Assembly: GCA_026645575.1 (NCBI GenBank)
Contig: JAPKMW010000030.1
Span: forward strand, 1-64,000
Origin: Caldilineaceae bacterium
GTDB taxonomy: Bacteria; Chloroflexota; Anaerolineae; Caldilineales; Caldilineaceae
Direction of reading: 5' to 3'
DNA: 64,000 nucleotides
Positions 38,701 through 49,100 of the stretch are shown piece after piece. Positions within the stretch are counted from its first letter, which is position 1, and each line of letters starts with the position of its first letter. Below the pieces are notes generated by a model. It was given only the letters and a program-made list of their open reading frames with translations, did no database searches and was not told where the DNA came from. A program made the translations under genes and the position numbers.

Positions 38701-39472
38701 TGCCCATCTGGCGCGTAGCGAAGATGCTGACGCAGAAGCAGCCTATCGCCACAGTTTAAGCCTGGATGCCTACTTCGAGCAAACCTACCTATTGCTGGCC
38801 GATTTCTATGATCGCCGCCAGCAATATCAGAATGGGGTCGATCTGCTGGAAGAGGGCATTGCCAAAATGATTGACCATCCTTACTTTAATCCGACCGCCC
38901 AGATGTACAGTTTTCTGGGGGTGGCTTATGCCCGGCTCAATAATTTGCCCAAAGCGATTGAAGCCAACCTGAAGGTGCTGGAGCGACAGCCCAACAATGT
39001 CACGGCGATGCGCAATTTGGCGTTGCTCTATCGCGACCAGGAACAACCGGCAGAGGCGTTACAGTGGGTCGATCAAGCAGTGGCGTTACTAACCCCGGAA
39101 CAAGCAGCCGACATCAAGCAATTACGCACCGTCGCCGCCCAGATCTATCAAGCACAGGGGCAGAGTGACCAGGTGATCGCGCAGTATGAAGCGATCCGCC
39201 AAGTGGTCCCCCAAGATTTGGAAACGCTCAAGAATCTGAGCAATCTCTACAACGCCAAGCAAGATGACCGCATGGTAGTCGAGATTGCCCAGGCGCTCAT
39301 TACGCTGGAGCCGACCAATTATCAGCACCCGCTCAACATTGCCCAGGCGCTCCAACGGGCCGACCAAACCGACAATGCCCGCCAATTCGCCGAGCAAGCG
39401 CTCCAACTGGCGCCGGAGGATCAAAAAGCGGCGATAGAGCAATTTATTGCAGGGTTGAGTGCAAGTCAGTGA
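35792..39472 (+). CDS. O-antigen polymerase/ligase (Wzy_C) fused to tetratricopeptide repeats
   Basis: 1226 residues. The first 800 hold about 14 hydrophobic segments. TQSRGPWLGLFLG (near 257) and the large outer-loop motif SHNETWDSLVITGILGF (near 405) are the conserved regions of Wzy/WaaL-type proteins. A cytosolic charged loop of Lys/Glu/Pro lies around 575-625. From about 830 the chain is soluble helical repeats: TPR-like units such as ANLARLYRTWSDL, AHLWNEKGNAHLARSEDADAEAAYRHSL and AFLGVAYARLNNLPKAIEANLKVLER-type blocks. It would polymerise or transfer the lipid-linked glycan; the TPRs may bind a partner or the protein acceptor. The fusion makes it much larger than usual ligases (about 400-450). 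Confidence 0.85.
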   Translation: MNKTKLDHWCEAVIEAGWLAALVVAPMFFNVFSSRVFEPDKISLVRSIALMMLLAWVIKVANGGYFWLPAHGADSGSADHALAPQLRSVWRNPFALPVILLIVAYLISTLFSLATFVSWFGSYQRLQGTYSFLSYVIIAILAAAHLRRPEQLRRLQHTIIITSLPIAIYGVIQHYDHDPLPWGGDVQTRVAANAGNAIFLAAYMIMAFFFTLERVYNSFALLLGAYPREAQEDQEMPVALAGGAYLFILMVQLLAIFWTQSRGPWLGLFLGSYLFVLLLLTAVRPRYYRQLTLGWVGVGLLGVLLLVLMNTTALFDFLRPIPYVGRFTQLLNQESTTAQVRILIWQGAADMVVPHQPLTYPDGSKDAVNFLRPLVGYGPEAMWVAYNPFYPPDLAHVEARNASPDRSHNETWDSLVITGILGFIAYMSLFISIFYWALRWLGLLANRRDNLLFGLLLGGFGLGTVLYFLITDGSWRFFGAALPAGLMAGLFFYVTAAAFLHDDLKLEPRDIPRQLLIITIMTTVAAHFVEIHFGIAIAATRTYFWVQTAALLALGMRWAQPVAFSAAQALAAEQEEKAAQVEEVEPPVESKENRGQRAKNRKTPTKVSAPPRRERAPLISASALPATVMTDLLIFLTFVFIYTTNGTQQRSPFSVLFSSIAQRPEGGQLLGSPYIFFLMLFTWLLSATVGLTVESLAQRKAPPMGWWLRGLGLHAAIVWGGWFFYGLIQGWRLVPGSGGTTLDDQLAHVAGHFALYTWIVVIWLLVTGTIYAWPRLWERSAGALRPAISLVAGAAMAVFVFFVISTVNVALVRADIIYKQGQQFDNNANWVSSIELYRRALAARKTEDHYMLFLGRALLERAKDVGETGNYALAANPTIDTVLALNPDQVSNMSRPDLLRAAEAVLREAQRVNPLNTDHTANLARLYRTWSDLTSDAAIRQEKLNNSIKEYNMAVTLSPNAAHLWNEKGNAHLARSEDADAEAAYRHSLSLDAYFEQTYLLLADFYDRRQQYQNGVDLLEEGIAKMIDHPYFNPTAQMYSFLGVAYARLNNLPKAIEANLKVLERQPNNVTAMRNLALLYRDQEQPAEALQWVDQAVALLTPEQAADIKQLRTVAAQIYQAQGQSDQVIAQYEAIRQVVPQDLETLKNLSNLYNAKQDDRMVVEIAQALITLEPTNYQHPLNIAQALQRADQTDNARQFAEQALQLAPEDQKAAIEQFIAGLSASQ

Positions 39473-39476
39473 TTGA

Positions 39477-39543
39477 GAGATTAGCTATTAGGTATTAGGT
39501 AATTCACAATTTGCGCAATTACTAATACCCAATAGCTAATCTC
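39477..39543. repeat. Inverted tandem repeat, period 7
   Basis: TTAGCTA, TTAGGTA, TTAGGTA (39481-39501) inside a left arm 39477-39504, paired with TACTAAT, ACCCAAT, AGCTAAT (39520-39540) in a right arm 39517-39543. It starts 5 bases after the TGA of the ligase gene. Confidence 0.85.
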
Positions 39544-39568
39544 CTTAATAAACCAAAGGACAAATCCC

Positions 39569-40576
39569 ATGACTCCCTACCTACTTATGGCTGCCAGTGC
39601 GTTGATGTTGGCAATTGGCAGCACACCGGTGATGCGGTTAGTGGCGCTGCGCTTTGGCGTGATCGACCAGCCGGCGGCGCGCAAAATCCATGCGAACCCG
39701 GTGCCGCTGCTGGGCGGGGCAGCGATCTATGTCGCCTTTATTCTGGTTCTCTTGCTCTTTGGCGATCGGCGCTATATTCACGAAGTCGTTGGCATCTTTA
39801 TCGGCGCCACGCTGGTCAGCCTCATGGGGGTTGTGGATGATCGGTGGGGCTTGGGCAGCTATGTCAAGCTAGTGGGCCAACTGCTGGCGGCCTGCATTCT
39901 GGTCTATAGTGGCGTCCAAGTGAGTATTTGGGGCAACTGGCTCGATATTGTTGTCACCATTGGCTGGGTCGTGGGCATCACCAATGCCATGAACCTGTTG
40001 GATAACATGGATGGCCTCTCCGGCGGCATCGCCATGATCGCAGCGGTTTTCTTTACCCTCCTCGCCTCGCTGAGTGACCAATATCTGGTCGGCGCCTTGG
40101 CGGCGGCGTTGGCGGGGGCTTGCGCTGGTTTCCTGGTCTATAACTGGAACCCGGCCCATATCTTTATGGGCGACACGGGCAGCCTTTTCCTGGGTTTTCT
40201 GCTGGCCGCCGTTGGCATCAAGCTGCGCTTTCCCAGCAACAGCGACACGATCACCTGGATGATTCCCGTGCTGGTGCTGGCCGTCCCTGTCTTTGACACG
40301 ACGCTGGTCTTTATCAGCCGCCTGCGCCGGGGCAAGAACCCGTTGACGACACCAGGCAAAGATCACATTAGCCATCGCCTGGCCTTCCTCACCGGCAGCC
40401 GACGCGAGGCCGTCCTGCTTTGCTACTTGTTGGCCGGCGTGGTGGGGCTGGCGTCGATCTTTATCACCCAGGCCAACGTGATGGAAGCCACGACGGTTGG
40501 CGTTGCTCTCTTGCTCATCGCCCTCTATGGCCTCTGGTGGATGGAATTCCGCAACGGCGGCGTGCGACCCACCTAG
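39569..40576 (+). CDS. Undecaprenyl-phosphate sugar-1-phosphate transferase (WecA/MraY-like)
   Basis: 335-residue polytopic membrane enzyme. The catalytic aspartates are in VVDDRWGLG (Asp90, Asp91) and [12 protein letters not shown] (Asp145, Asp148), GDTGSLFLG follows, and the cytosolic DHISHRL loop is the WecA/MraY His motif. [14 protein letters not shown] is also family-typical. It attaches a sugar 1-phosphate, most likely GlcNAc or a similar hexosamine, to undecaprenyl phosphate, the first step for the lipid-linked glycan. It is the priming enzyme expected by the flippase and ligase genes of the locus, here at its far end. Confidence 0.85.
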   Translation: MTPYLLMAASALMLAIGSTPVMRLVALRFGVIDQPAARKIHANPVPLLGGAAIYVAFILVLLLFGDRRYIHEVVGIFIGATLVSLMGVVDDRWGLGSYVKLVGQLLAACILVYSGVQVSIWGNWLDIVVTIGWVVGITNAMNLLDNMDGLSGGIAMIAAVFFTLLASLSDQYLVGALAAALAGACAGFLVYNWNPAHIFMGDTGSLFLGFLLAAVGIKLRFPSNSDTITWMIPVLVLAVPVFDTTLVFISRLRRGKNPLTTPGKDHISHRLAFLTGSRREAVLLCYLLAGVVGLASIFITQANVMEATTVGVALLLIALYGLWWMEFRNGGVRPT

Positions 40577-40600
40577 AATTTTATTACGAAGAAGGTAGAT

Positions 40601-40674
40601 ATTGGCTATTGGATAGTAGGTATTGATGATTATCGTCAGTACCAATAGTGAATATCTACTATCCAATAGCCAAT
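40601..40674. repeat. Inverted tandem repeat, period 7
   Basis: ATTGGCT, ATTGGAT, AGTAGGT, ATTGATG (from 40601) face AGTGAAT, ATCTACT, ATCCAAT, AGCCAAT (40647-40674). The arms pair over 25 bases with two mismatches. It lies 25 bases after the priming transferase stop and just before the ribosome site of the cyclophilin gene. Confidence 0.85.
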
Positions 40675-40701
40675 TTCCTGTTTATACCAAAGGAGCAGAT
40701 T

Positions 40702-42151
<1,450 letters not shown>

Positions 42152-42156
<5 letters not shown>

Positions 42157-42221
42157 CGAGTAGCGAGTAGCGAGTGGTGGGTGGCGAGTTATACACCACT
42201 CACCACCCGCCACTCGTAGAT
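42152..42221. repeat. Stop-containing inverted tandem repeat, period 7
   Basis: AGTAGCG three times, AGTGGTG, GGTGGCG (42152-42186) face CACCACT, CACCACC, CGCCACT (42194-42214). The TAG stop of the cyclophilin gene lies within the first unit. Confidence 0.95.
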
Positions 42222-42246
42222 TGAAATACGACGAGGAGTAAAGCCC

Positions 42247-42861
42247 ATGGCGCCGGAAGAGCCGACGAGCAGCCCTGCTGTGGCCGTCCGGCGACCAACG
42301 CTAGAGGAACGGTTAACGGAGCAACAGAAGCGATGGATGGGTGTGATCATTGTGGTGATCATCTGTCTGGTTAGCTTTTGGCTGGCGCTCAACCCGGCGC
42401 TGGTGCAACAGTTAGGTAGTTGGGGCTATGTCGGCGCCTTTATCATCAGCCTGATCGCCAGCGCCACTATTGTGTTACCGGCGCCAGGGTTGGCGATCAT
42501 CATTGCCATGAGTCCGGCGCTTAATCCGTATCTGTTGGGCATTGTGGCTGGAGTGGGCAGTGCAGTTGGCGAGTTGACCGGCTATGCCGCCGGCGCTGGT
42601 GGCGGTGCGTTGATTCCAACGGAACGGCGAGCGCAATTCGACCAGATCCGCCAACTAACAATGAAATATGGTGCGCTCATTCTCTGTCTTTTGGCGGCCA
42701 TCCCCTTTCCGCTCTTTGACTTTGCTGGTATCATCGCCGGTGCACTCAAAATGCGGATTTCGCGTTTTTTACTGGCAGTTGCCGTTGGGAAAAGTATCAA
42801 ATATATTATATTGATTCTGCTCGGCGCCGGTTCATTGCAGTGGCTGCAGAAGTTGTTTTAG
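42247..42861 (+). CDS. VTT-domain (SNARE-associated/DedA-like) membrane protein
   Basis: 204 residues. A cytosolic N-terminus rich in acidic and basic residues precedes five or so hydrophobic helices. GYVGAFIISLIASATIVLPAPGLAIIIA (near 62-89, cited for location) and GVGSAVGELTGYAAGAGGG fit the VTT fold with its re-entrant G-x-E-x-G-Y loop, and FPLFDFAGIIAGALKM matches the second. DedA/VTT proteins recycle lipid carriers such as undecaprenyl phosphate. A similar role would suit the adjacent glycan locus, but that is inference. ACGAGGAGTAA precedes the ATG. Confidence 0.75.
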   Translation: MAPEEPTSSPAVAVRRPTLEERLTEQQKRWMGVIIVVIICLVSFWLALNPALVQQLGSWGYVGAFIISLIASATIVLPAPGLAIIIAMSPALNPYLLGIVAGVGSAVGELTGYAAGAGGGALIPTERRAQFDQIRQLTMKYGALILCLLAAIPFPLFDFAGIIAGALKMRISRFLLAVAVGKSIKYIILILLGAGSLQWLQKLF

Positions 42862-42885
42862 CCGTTTAGTAATGAAGCCGTAATC

Positions 42886-42940
42886 GTAGTAAAGACTTTA
42901 GTCTTTGTCTGGGTGGATGAAAGACTAAAGTCTTTACTAC
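42886..42940. repeat. Perfect 21-bp-arm palindrome
   Basis: Arms 42886-42906 and 42920-42940 are perfectly complementary (GTAGTAAAG...TCTTT with AAAGA...CTTTACTAC) and the loop is 13 bases. Each arm is itself nearly symmetric around AAAGACTTTAGTCTTT. Probably acts as a terminator for the VTT gene, although no long T-run follows. Confidence 0.8.
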
Positions 42941-43022
42941 AATTTAACCAACTAGCGATTTCGATAGAAATCCCATTCGTTGGGAACATCCTAACCCTCC
43001 TACCCGTCTCCATTGTACTTAA

Positions 43023-43153
43023 CCGGCTATGACGCCGGCATTGCTGTTTGTTCCAGCGCACTGCGTCTGTTCATAACAGTGCTGCCGACGCAGCATAAGC
43101 CTTAATCAGGGTTTTCACCCCCATGCCAGGCGTCCCTCCCACGGGTCTACGCC
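43023..43153 (+). promoter_or_regulatory. Structured leader upstream of the alpha-2-macroglobulin gene
   Basis: Several stems are possible in the 235 bases before the gene: CCGGC/GCCGG (43023-43037), GCACTG (43058-43063) with CAGTGC (43077-43082), CTGCGTC (43061-43067) with GACGCAG (43087-43093), and GGCGT (43129-43133) with ACGCC (43149-43153). The second and third stems share bases and exclude each other, as in a two-state RNA. No known riboswitch class was recognised. Confidence 0.4.
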
Positions 43154-43176
43154 TAATCAATTGAGGAGCCATCTTT

Positions 43177-46100
43177 ATGCAACGTTCTTTTGGCAACTTG
43201 ATCCACCATCTTACTCGCAATCAGCGTTTCAACCAGCAATTGCGCCGCGTCTTTACCTTGTTGGTGATTATGGGCATGATCGCGCCCGGAGTACAAGGTT
43301 CTGCCATGAAAACAGCAACAGCTCGCAGCACGCTAAACAATCCGCTGGCCCAGGTGATTGTCGATGAGCCGGGCGGTGGCAGTAGCGCCGGTGGCCTGCA
43401 AATTACCTTGAGCGAGGGGAGCGAACAGCCGACCGCCGCCGAAACATTGCCGGTTGCCGCCAGTGAGCCGCTTGCGGACGAAGTGATCCAACCCATTTTG
43501 GATCGCTTGCCGCCGTTGGAGACTGAGCCCGCTGACCAACAAGATTTCCGCCTGCCCACGGAACTGTTGCCGCCCCCACGCCCCGGCACCACCATTACCC
43601 AAACCTTCCCGCCTACCGGAACAGCGCCGGCGGGTGTCGAAGTGGTCGATGGTCCGCTGGAAGTGCTGCGCTTTGCCCCGGAAGGGGAAATTCCCATTGC
43701 CCCCTTCCTCAGCGTCACCTTTAATCAACCCATGGTGCCGCTGACCACCCTGGCAGAGTTGAGCGCCGCCGATGTTCCGGTGCAGATCACCCCAGAACTG
43801 ACCGGCACCTGGAAATGGCTGGGGACAAAGACCCTCACCTTTGAATACCAATCCGAAGAAATTGATCGCTTCCCCAAAGCGACCGAATATACGGTTGAAA
43901 TTCCCGCTGGCACCCAGTCCGCCACCGGCAACGAACTGGCCGAAGTGGTGACCTGGACGTTCCGCACCCCGGCCCCAGTGCTGCAATACACCTATCCCAG
44001 CGGCGGGCCGCAGCCGCTCCAGCCGTTGATCTTTGTCAGCTTTGACCAGCAGATCGACCCGGCGGCGGTGCTGGAAACCGTATCGGTGACGGCGGGTGGT
44101 GAGGAGTATGCCGTGCAACTGGCCGATGATGCTGCGGTTGCCGACAATGCCGCCGTCAGTAGTCTGGTCAAACGGACACTGGCCGGGCGCTGGCTGGCCT
44201 TCCGCGCCGACAGAGAATTCCCGGCCGGCACCACGGTGACGGTCAACATTGGCCCCAACACTCCCTCTGCCGAAGGGCCACTGACTACGGAAGCAGTGCA
44301 ATCATTCAGCTTCACCACCTACTCACCGTTGATCATTGAGGATCATGGTTGTAGCTGGGGCGACCAGGAATGCCCGCCCTTTACACCTTTCTACATTCGC
44401 TTTAATAACCCGCTCGATGAGCAGCAATTTGACCCGGCCCTCATCACCGTCGAGCCGGCGATTCCAAATCTGATTGTGCAAGCAATGGGGACTTCGTTGG
44501 AACTGCGCGGCGCAACCCAAGGGCGCACCACCTACGAAGTGACCGTGTCCGGTGAAATTGCCGATATTTTCGGTCAAACACTAGGTGAAGCGCAAACGCT
44601 AACCTTCAAAACTGGCCCGGCCACCGCCCTGCTCACTGGTCCAAACAACAATTTTGTCACGTTGGACCCCTCGTCCGGCAAACCGCTCTTTACCATCTAC
44701 ACCGTCAACTATGACAAAGCACGTGTGCGCGCCTTTGCCGTGACGCCGGAGCAATGGACTACCTATCAGAACTACCTGAACAACTATGCCTACCAGCAGG
44801 ATCCGCCCGACCCGCCAGGTGACAAAGTACTGGACGAAGTGGTTCCGATTGAAGCGGTCGAAGACGAACTGGTCGAAACCAATATTGACCTGAGTCAAGC
44901 CCTGAGCGGCAGCACCGGCCACCTCATTGTCGTGGTGGATGTGCCACGCTCTCTGCTTTCCAGCCTGCTGTCCCGCTTGCCTTTTGGGTCAAACGACCCC
45001 ATACCAACCGTGCGCGCCTGGGTGCAGGTGACGCAAATCGGGCTTGACGCCTTTGTCGATCACAGCGAGATGGTGGTCTGGGCGACCGGGCTGCAAGATG
45101 GCGCCCCCCTGGCGGGAGTTGAAGTGAGCCTGCTCAACAGCAATGTCACTGCCACCACCGATGACGCCGGTCTGGCGCGCTTCAAACTACCCGACCAACC
45201 CTCCCCGGTGCTAGTGGGCAAACAGGGTGATGATGTCGCTATATTGCCCCAGACTACTTACTACTGGGGCAGCGGCGGCTGGATGCGCAACCCGTTGCAG
45301 GATGAATTGCGCTGGTATCTCTTTGACGACCGCCAGATGTATCGCCCTGGCGAAGAGGTGCATGTCAAAGGCTGGCTGCGGCGGATTGGCGCCGGCCAAA
45401 CCGGTGATGTGAGTCTGGTGGGTGACAGCGGCGTCTCCATCCAATACACGGTCAACGACCCGCAGGGCAACCAACTGGCCGATGGTGTGCTGGATGTCAA
45501 TGACCTGGGTGGCTTTGACTTTGCCTTTACCCTGCCCGAAAATGCCAACCTAGGCTATGCGAACATCTACCTCTCGGCCCGCAATGTCAGCGGCGTCTAC
45601 ACCGCCGATTATTATCATAACTTCCAGATTCAGGAGTTCCGCCGCCCCGAATTTGAGGTGACGGCGCGCAACGAAGAGAAAGGCCCCTTCTTTGTTGGCG
45701 ATGACGCGGTGGTCGCGATTTCGGCGCAATACTATGCCGGAGGACCATTGCCCGGCGCCGAAACCACTTGGAATGTGAGCAGTTCGCCCAGCAACTACTC
45801 GCCGCCGGGCTGGCCCGACTTTACCTTTGGCGAGTGGACACCCTGGTGGGGCTTCTTTGACAGGGGCTACGCTGCCTTTGACACCCCTTATGGCGGTGGC
45901 AGCAATGCCCAAAGCTACAGCGGGCGCACCGATCCGGCTGGTGTTCACTACCTGCGGATGAATTTTGACGGCATCGCCCCGATCCCTAGCAGTGAAGAGC
46001 CACCTCGCCCGCGCCCCTACAGCGTCATGGCGGAAGGCGTGGTGATGGATGTCAACCGGCAAGCCTGGGCCGCGACAACCAGCTTGCTCGTCCATCCGGC

Positions 46101-49100
46101 GGATCGCTATGTTGGCATTCGCAGTGACCGCACCTTTGTCGAGCAGGGGGAACCGCTGGTGATCGAGGCGATTGTCACCGATCTCGACGGCAACGCCTTT
46201 GCCGACACCCAGATTACCATGCAAGCAGCGCGCCTGGAATGGCAATATAGCCAGGGTCAGTGGCGCGAAGAGGAAGTCGATGTGCAAGAATGCACGGTTG
46301 CTTCAGCCATGGAACCGGTCAGTTGTGAATTTACCACCGACAGGGGCGGCAGCTACCGCATCACGGCCAGCATTCGCGACGACCAAGAGCGCTTGAACCA
46401 GAGCCAGTTCACCCGCTGGGTCAGTGGCGGCCAGCGACCGGCAGCACGCAATGTCGAGCAGGAAGAGGCCACACTAATCCCCGACAAAGAGAGCTATCAA
46501 CCGGGCGACACAGCGGAAATCCTGGTGCAGTCGCCTTTCTCCCCGGCGGAAGGGTTGTTGACCGTCAGCCGCAGCGGGATTCTCACCAGCGAGCGCTTTC
46601 TGATCGAGGATGGCACCTACACACTCCGAGTGCCGATTGCCGAAGAACATATTCCCAACCTGAACATTCAGGTGGATCTCACCGGTTCGGCCCCGCGCAC
46701 CGACGAAAGTGGCGAAGCCATTGCCAATGTACCGCCCCGCCCCGCCTATGCCACCGGCAGCCTCACGTTGGCGATTCCGCCAGTGAGCCGAGCGTTGACG
46801 ATGACCGTAGCGCCGGCGGCGACCGAACTGGCCCCTGGCGTCGAAACCTCCCTGGCCGTCAGCTTGACCAACGCCGCCGGTGAGCCGGTGGCTGGCGCTG
46901 AGTTGGCGGTGGTGGTGGTCGATGAAGCGGTGCTGGCGTTGACCAACTACCAACTGGCCGACCCCATCGCCACCTTCTACAGCCAGCGCAGCAGCGACCT
47001 GAGCAGCTACTACGCCCGCGCCAGCATCGTCCTGGCGAATCCGGTTGATCTGGCAAGCCAGGTGGCGAATGTGGCCCAGGAATCGATGGCGCGTGGCGGG
47101 GCGATGGCGGCAGATGCGATGCCCGCCGCTGCCGCGCCGATGGCAACCGAAGCGGCTGATATGGCCTTTGCGGAAGAAGGCAAAGGTGTCGGTGGTGGTC
47201 CTTCCGGGCAACAACCACCCATTGCCCTGCGCAGCGACTTTAACCCGTTGGCCGTCTTTGCCCCAGCCGTACGCACGGATGAAAACGGCCAGGCAACCAT
47301 TGACTTCAAATTGCCTGACAACCTGACCCGCTACCGCGTCATGGTAGTCGCCGTGGCTGAAGGCAAATACTTTGGCATAGGCGAAGCCAACATGACGGCC
47401 CGTCTGCCGTTGATGGTGCGGCCGTCGGCGCCTCGTTTCCTCAACTTTGGCGACAAGTTTGAATTGCCCGTTGTGGTGCAGAATCAGACGGATGAGCCAA
47501 TGGATGTCGATGTCGTCGTCCGCGCCTCAAATCTCTCACTCTCTCACTCTCTCCAAGCAGGAGATTCAGAGATTGAGAGATTAGGTGGGCAACGGGTCAC
47601 GATCCCAGCCAATGACCGCGTTGAAGTGCGCTTCCCGGCGACGACTGACAGCGCGGGGACAGTGCGCTTGCAAATTGCCGCCACCGCCGGTGACTATGCT
47701 GACGCCGCCACAGTCGAACTGCCGGTCTACACCCCGGCGACGACCGAAGCCTTTGCGGTTTACGGTGTCGTCGATGAAGGCGCCATTGCCCAGCCGGTCG
47801 CTTCACCGCAGAATGTCTTCCCCCAATTTGGCGGTCTGGAGATCAACACTTCTTCGACGGCGCTGCAAGCGTTGACCGATGCCGTTCTCTACCTGAGTAG
47901 CTACCGCTTTGAATGCACAGAACAGTTGGCGTCGCGCATCCTGGGCATTGCCGCCCTGCGTGATGTGTTGAGCGCCTTTGAAGCCGAAGGATTGCCCACA
48001 CCAGAAGAACTGAACGCCGCTGTCCAACGCGACATTGAGCGGCTGCAAGCGTTGCAGAATGGTGACGGCGGCTGGCCGATCTGGGAGCGGGGCGACGAGT
48101 CGGTGCCCTACTACAGCATCCATGTCGCCCATGCCTTGCAAATGGCGCGCATGAAGGACTACTTGGTGCCGGAAGAGATGATGGTGCGGGCGCTCGACCA
48201 TCTGCGCAATATCGAGAACTATTACCCGGCTTGGTACGGCGAGTCGATCCGCCAGACCCTGAGTTCCTATGCGCTCTACGTTCGTCACCTGATGGGCGAT
48301 GTGGATACGGCCAAGGCGCGCAACTTGCTCAACAGCAAGCCATTGGACGATCAGTCGCTGGAAGCCATCGCCTGGCTCTGGACGGTGTTGGGTGATGATG
48401 CAGCGTCGGCGCAGGAAAATGACGCCATTCTGCGCCACCTCAACAACCGTGTGGTCGAAACCGCCGGCGCCGCCAACTTCACCAGCGGGTATGGCGAGGA
48501 AGCGTACCTGCTGCTCCACTCCAGCCGCCGCTCGGATGCCGTCATTCTGGATGCGTTGATTCAGAATGCGCCGGAGAGCGACCTGATCCCGAAAGTAGTC
48601 AACGGCCTGCTGGCCCATCGCACGGCCGGACGTTGGGACAACACGCAGGAGAATGCCTTTGTCCTGTTGGCGCTGGATCGCTACTTCAACACCTTTGAGG
48701 CGCAAACCCCCGACTTTGTCGCCCGCATCTGGTTGGGGGAGACCTACGCCGGTGAACACACCTACGAAGGTCGCACCACCGAACGCCACGAGACCAAGAT
48801 TCCCATGAGCTATCTGGTCGAAAGCGACGCTACGCAGGATCTGATTCTGAGCAAGGAAGGTGATGGCCGCCTCTACTACCGCTTGGGCCTGCGCTACGCC
48901 CCCACCGACCTGAACATGCCGCCGGTCGATATGGGCTTTGTCGTCGAGCGCACCTACGAAGCGGTCGATAACGCCGATGATGTCCAGCGCAATGAGAATG
49001 GCGTCTGGCGCATCAAAGCCGGCGCGCGGGTACGGGTGCGGTTGAGTATGGTGGCCGACAACCGCCGCTACCATGTCGCCCTGGTCGATCCGCTGCCGGC

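Noticed and set aside
40648..40701. Upstream GTG start for the cyclophilin lipoprotein
   Set aside because: It lies in the repeat arm, lacks a ribosome site and would add 18 residues before the signal peptide; the TTG at 40702 has AAAGGAG.
43023..43153. Cyclic-di-GMP riboswitch resemblance
   Set aside because: A few short words look similar but the conserved core and tetraloop-receptor arrangement are absent, so only an unassigned structured leader is reported.
47803..49074. 423-residue antisense reading frame
   Set aside because: It opposes the thioester region of the alpha-2-macroglobulin gene, which has clear family motifs; the antisense product has none.
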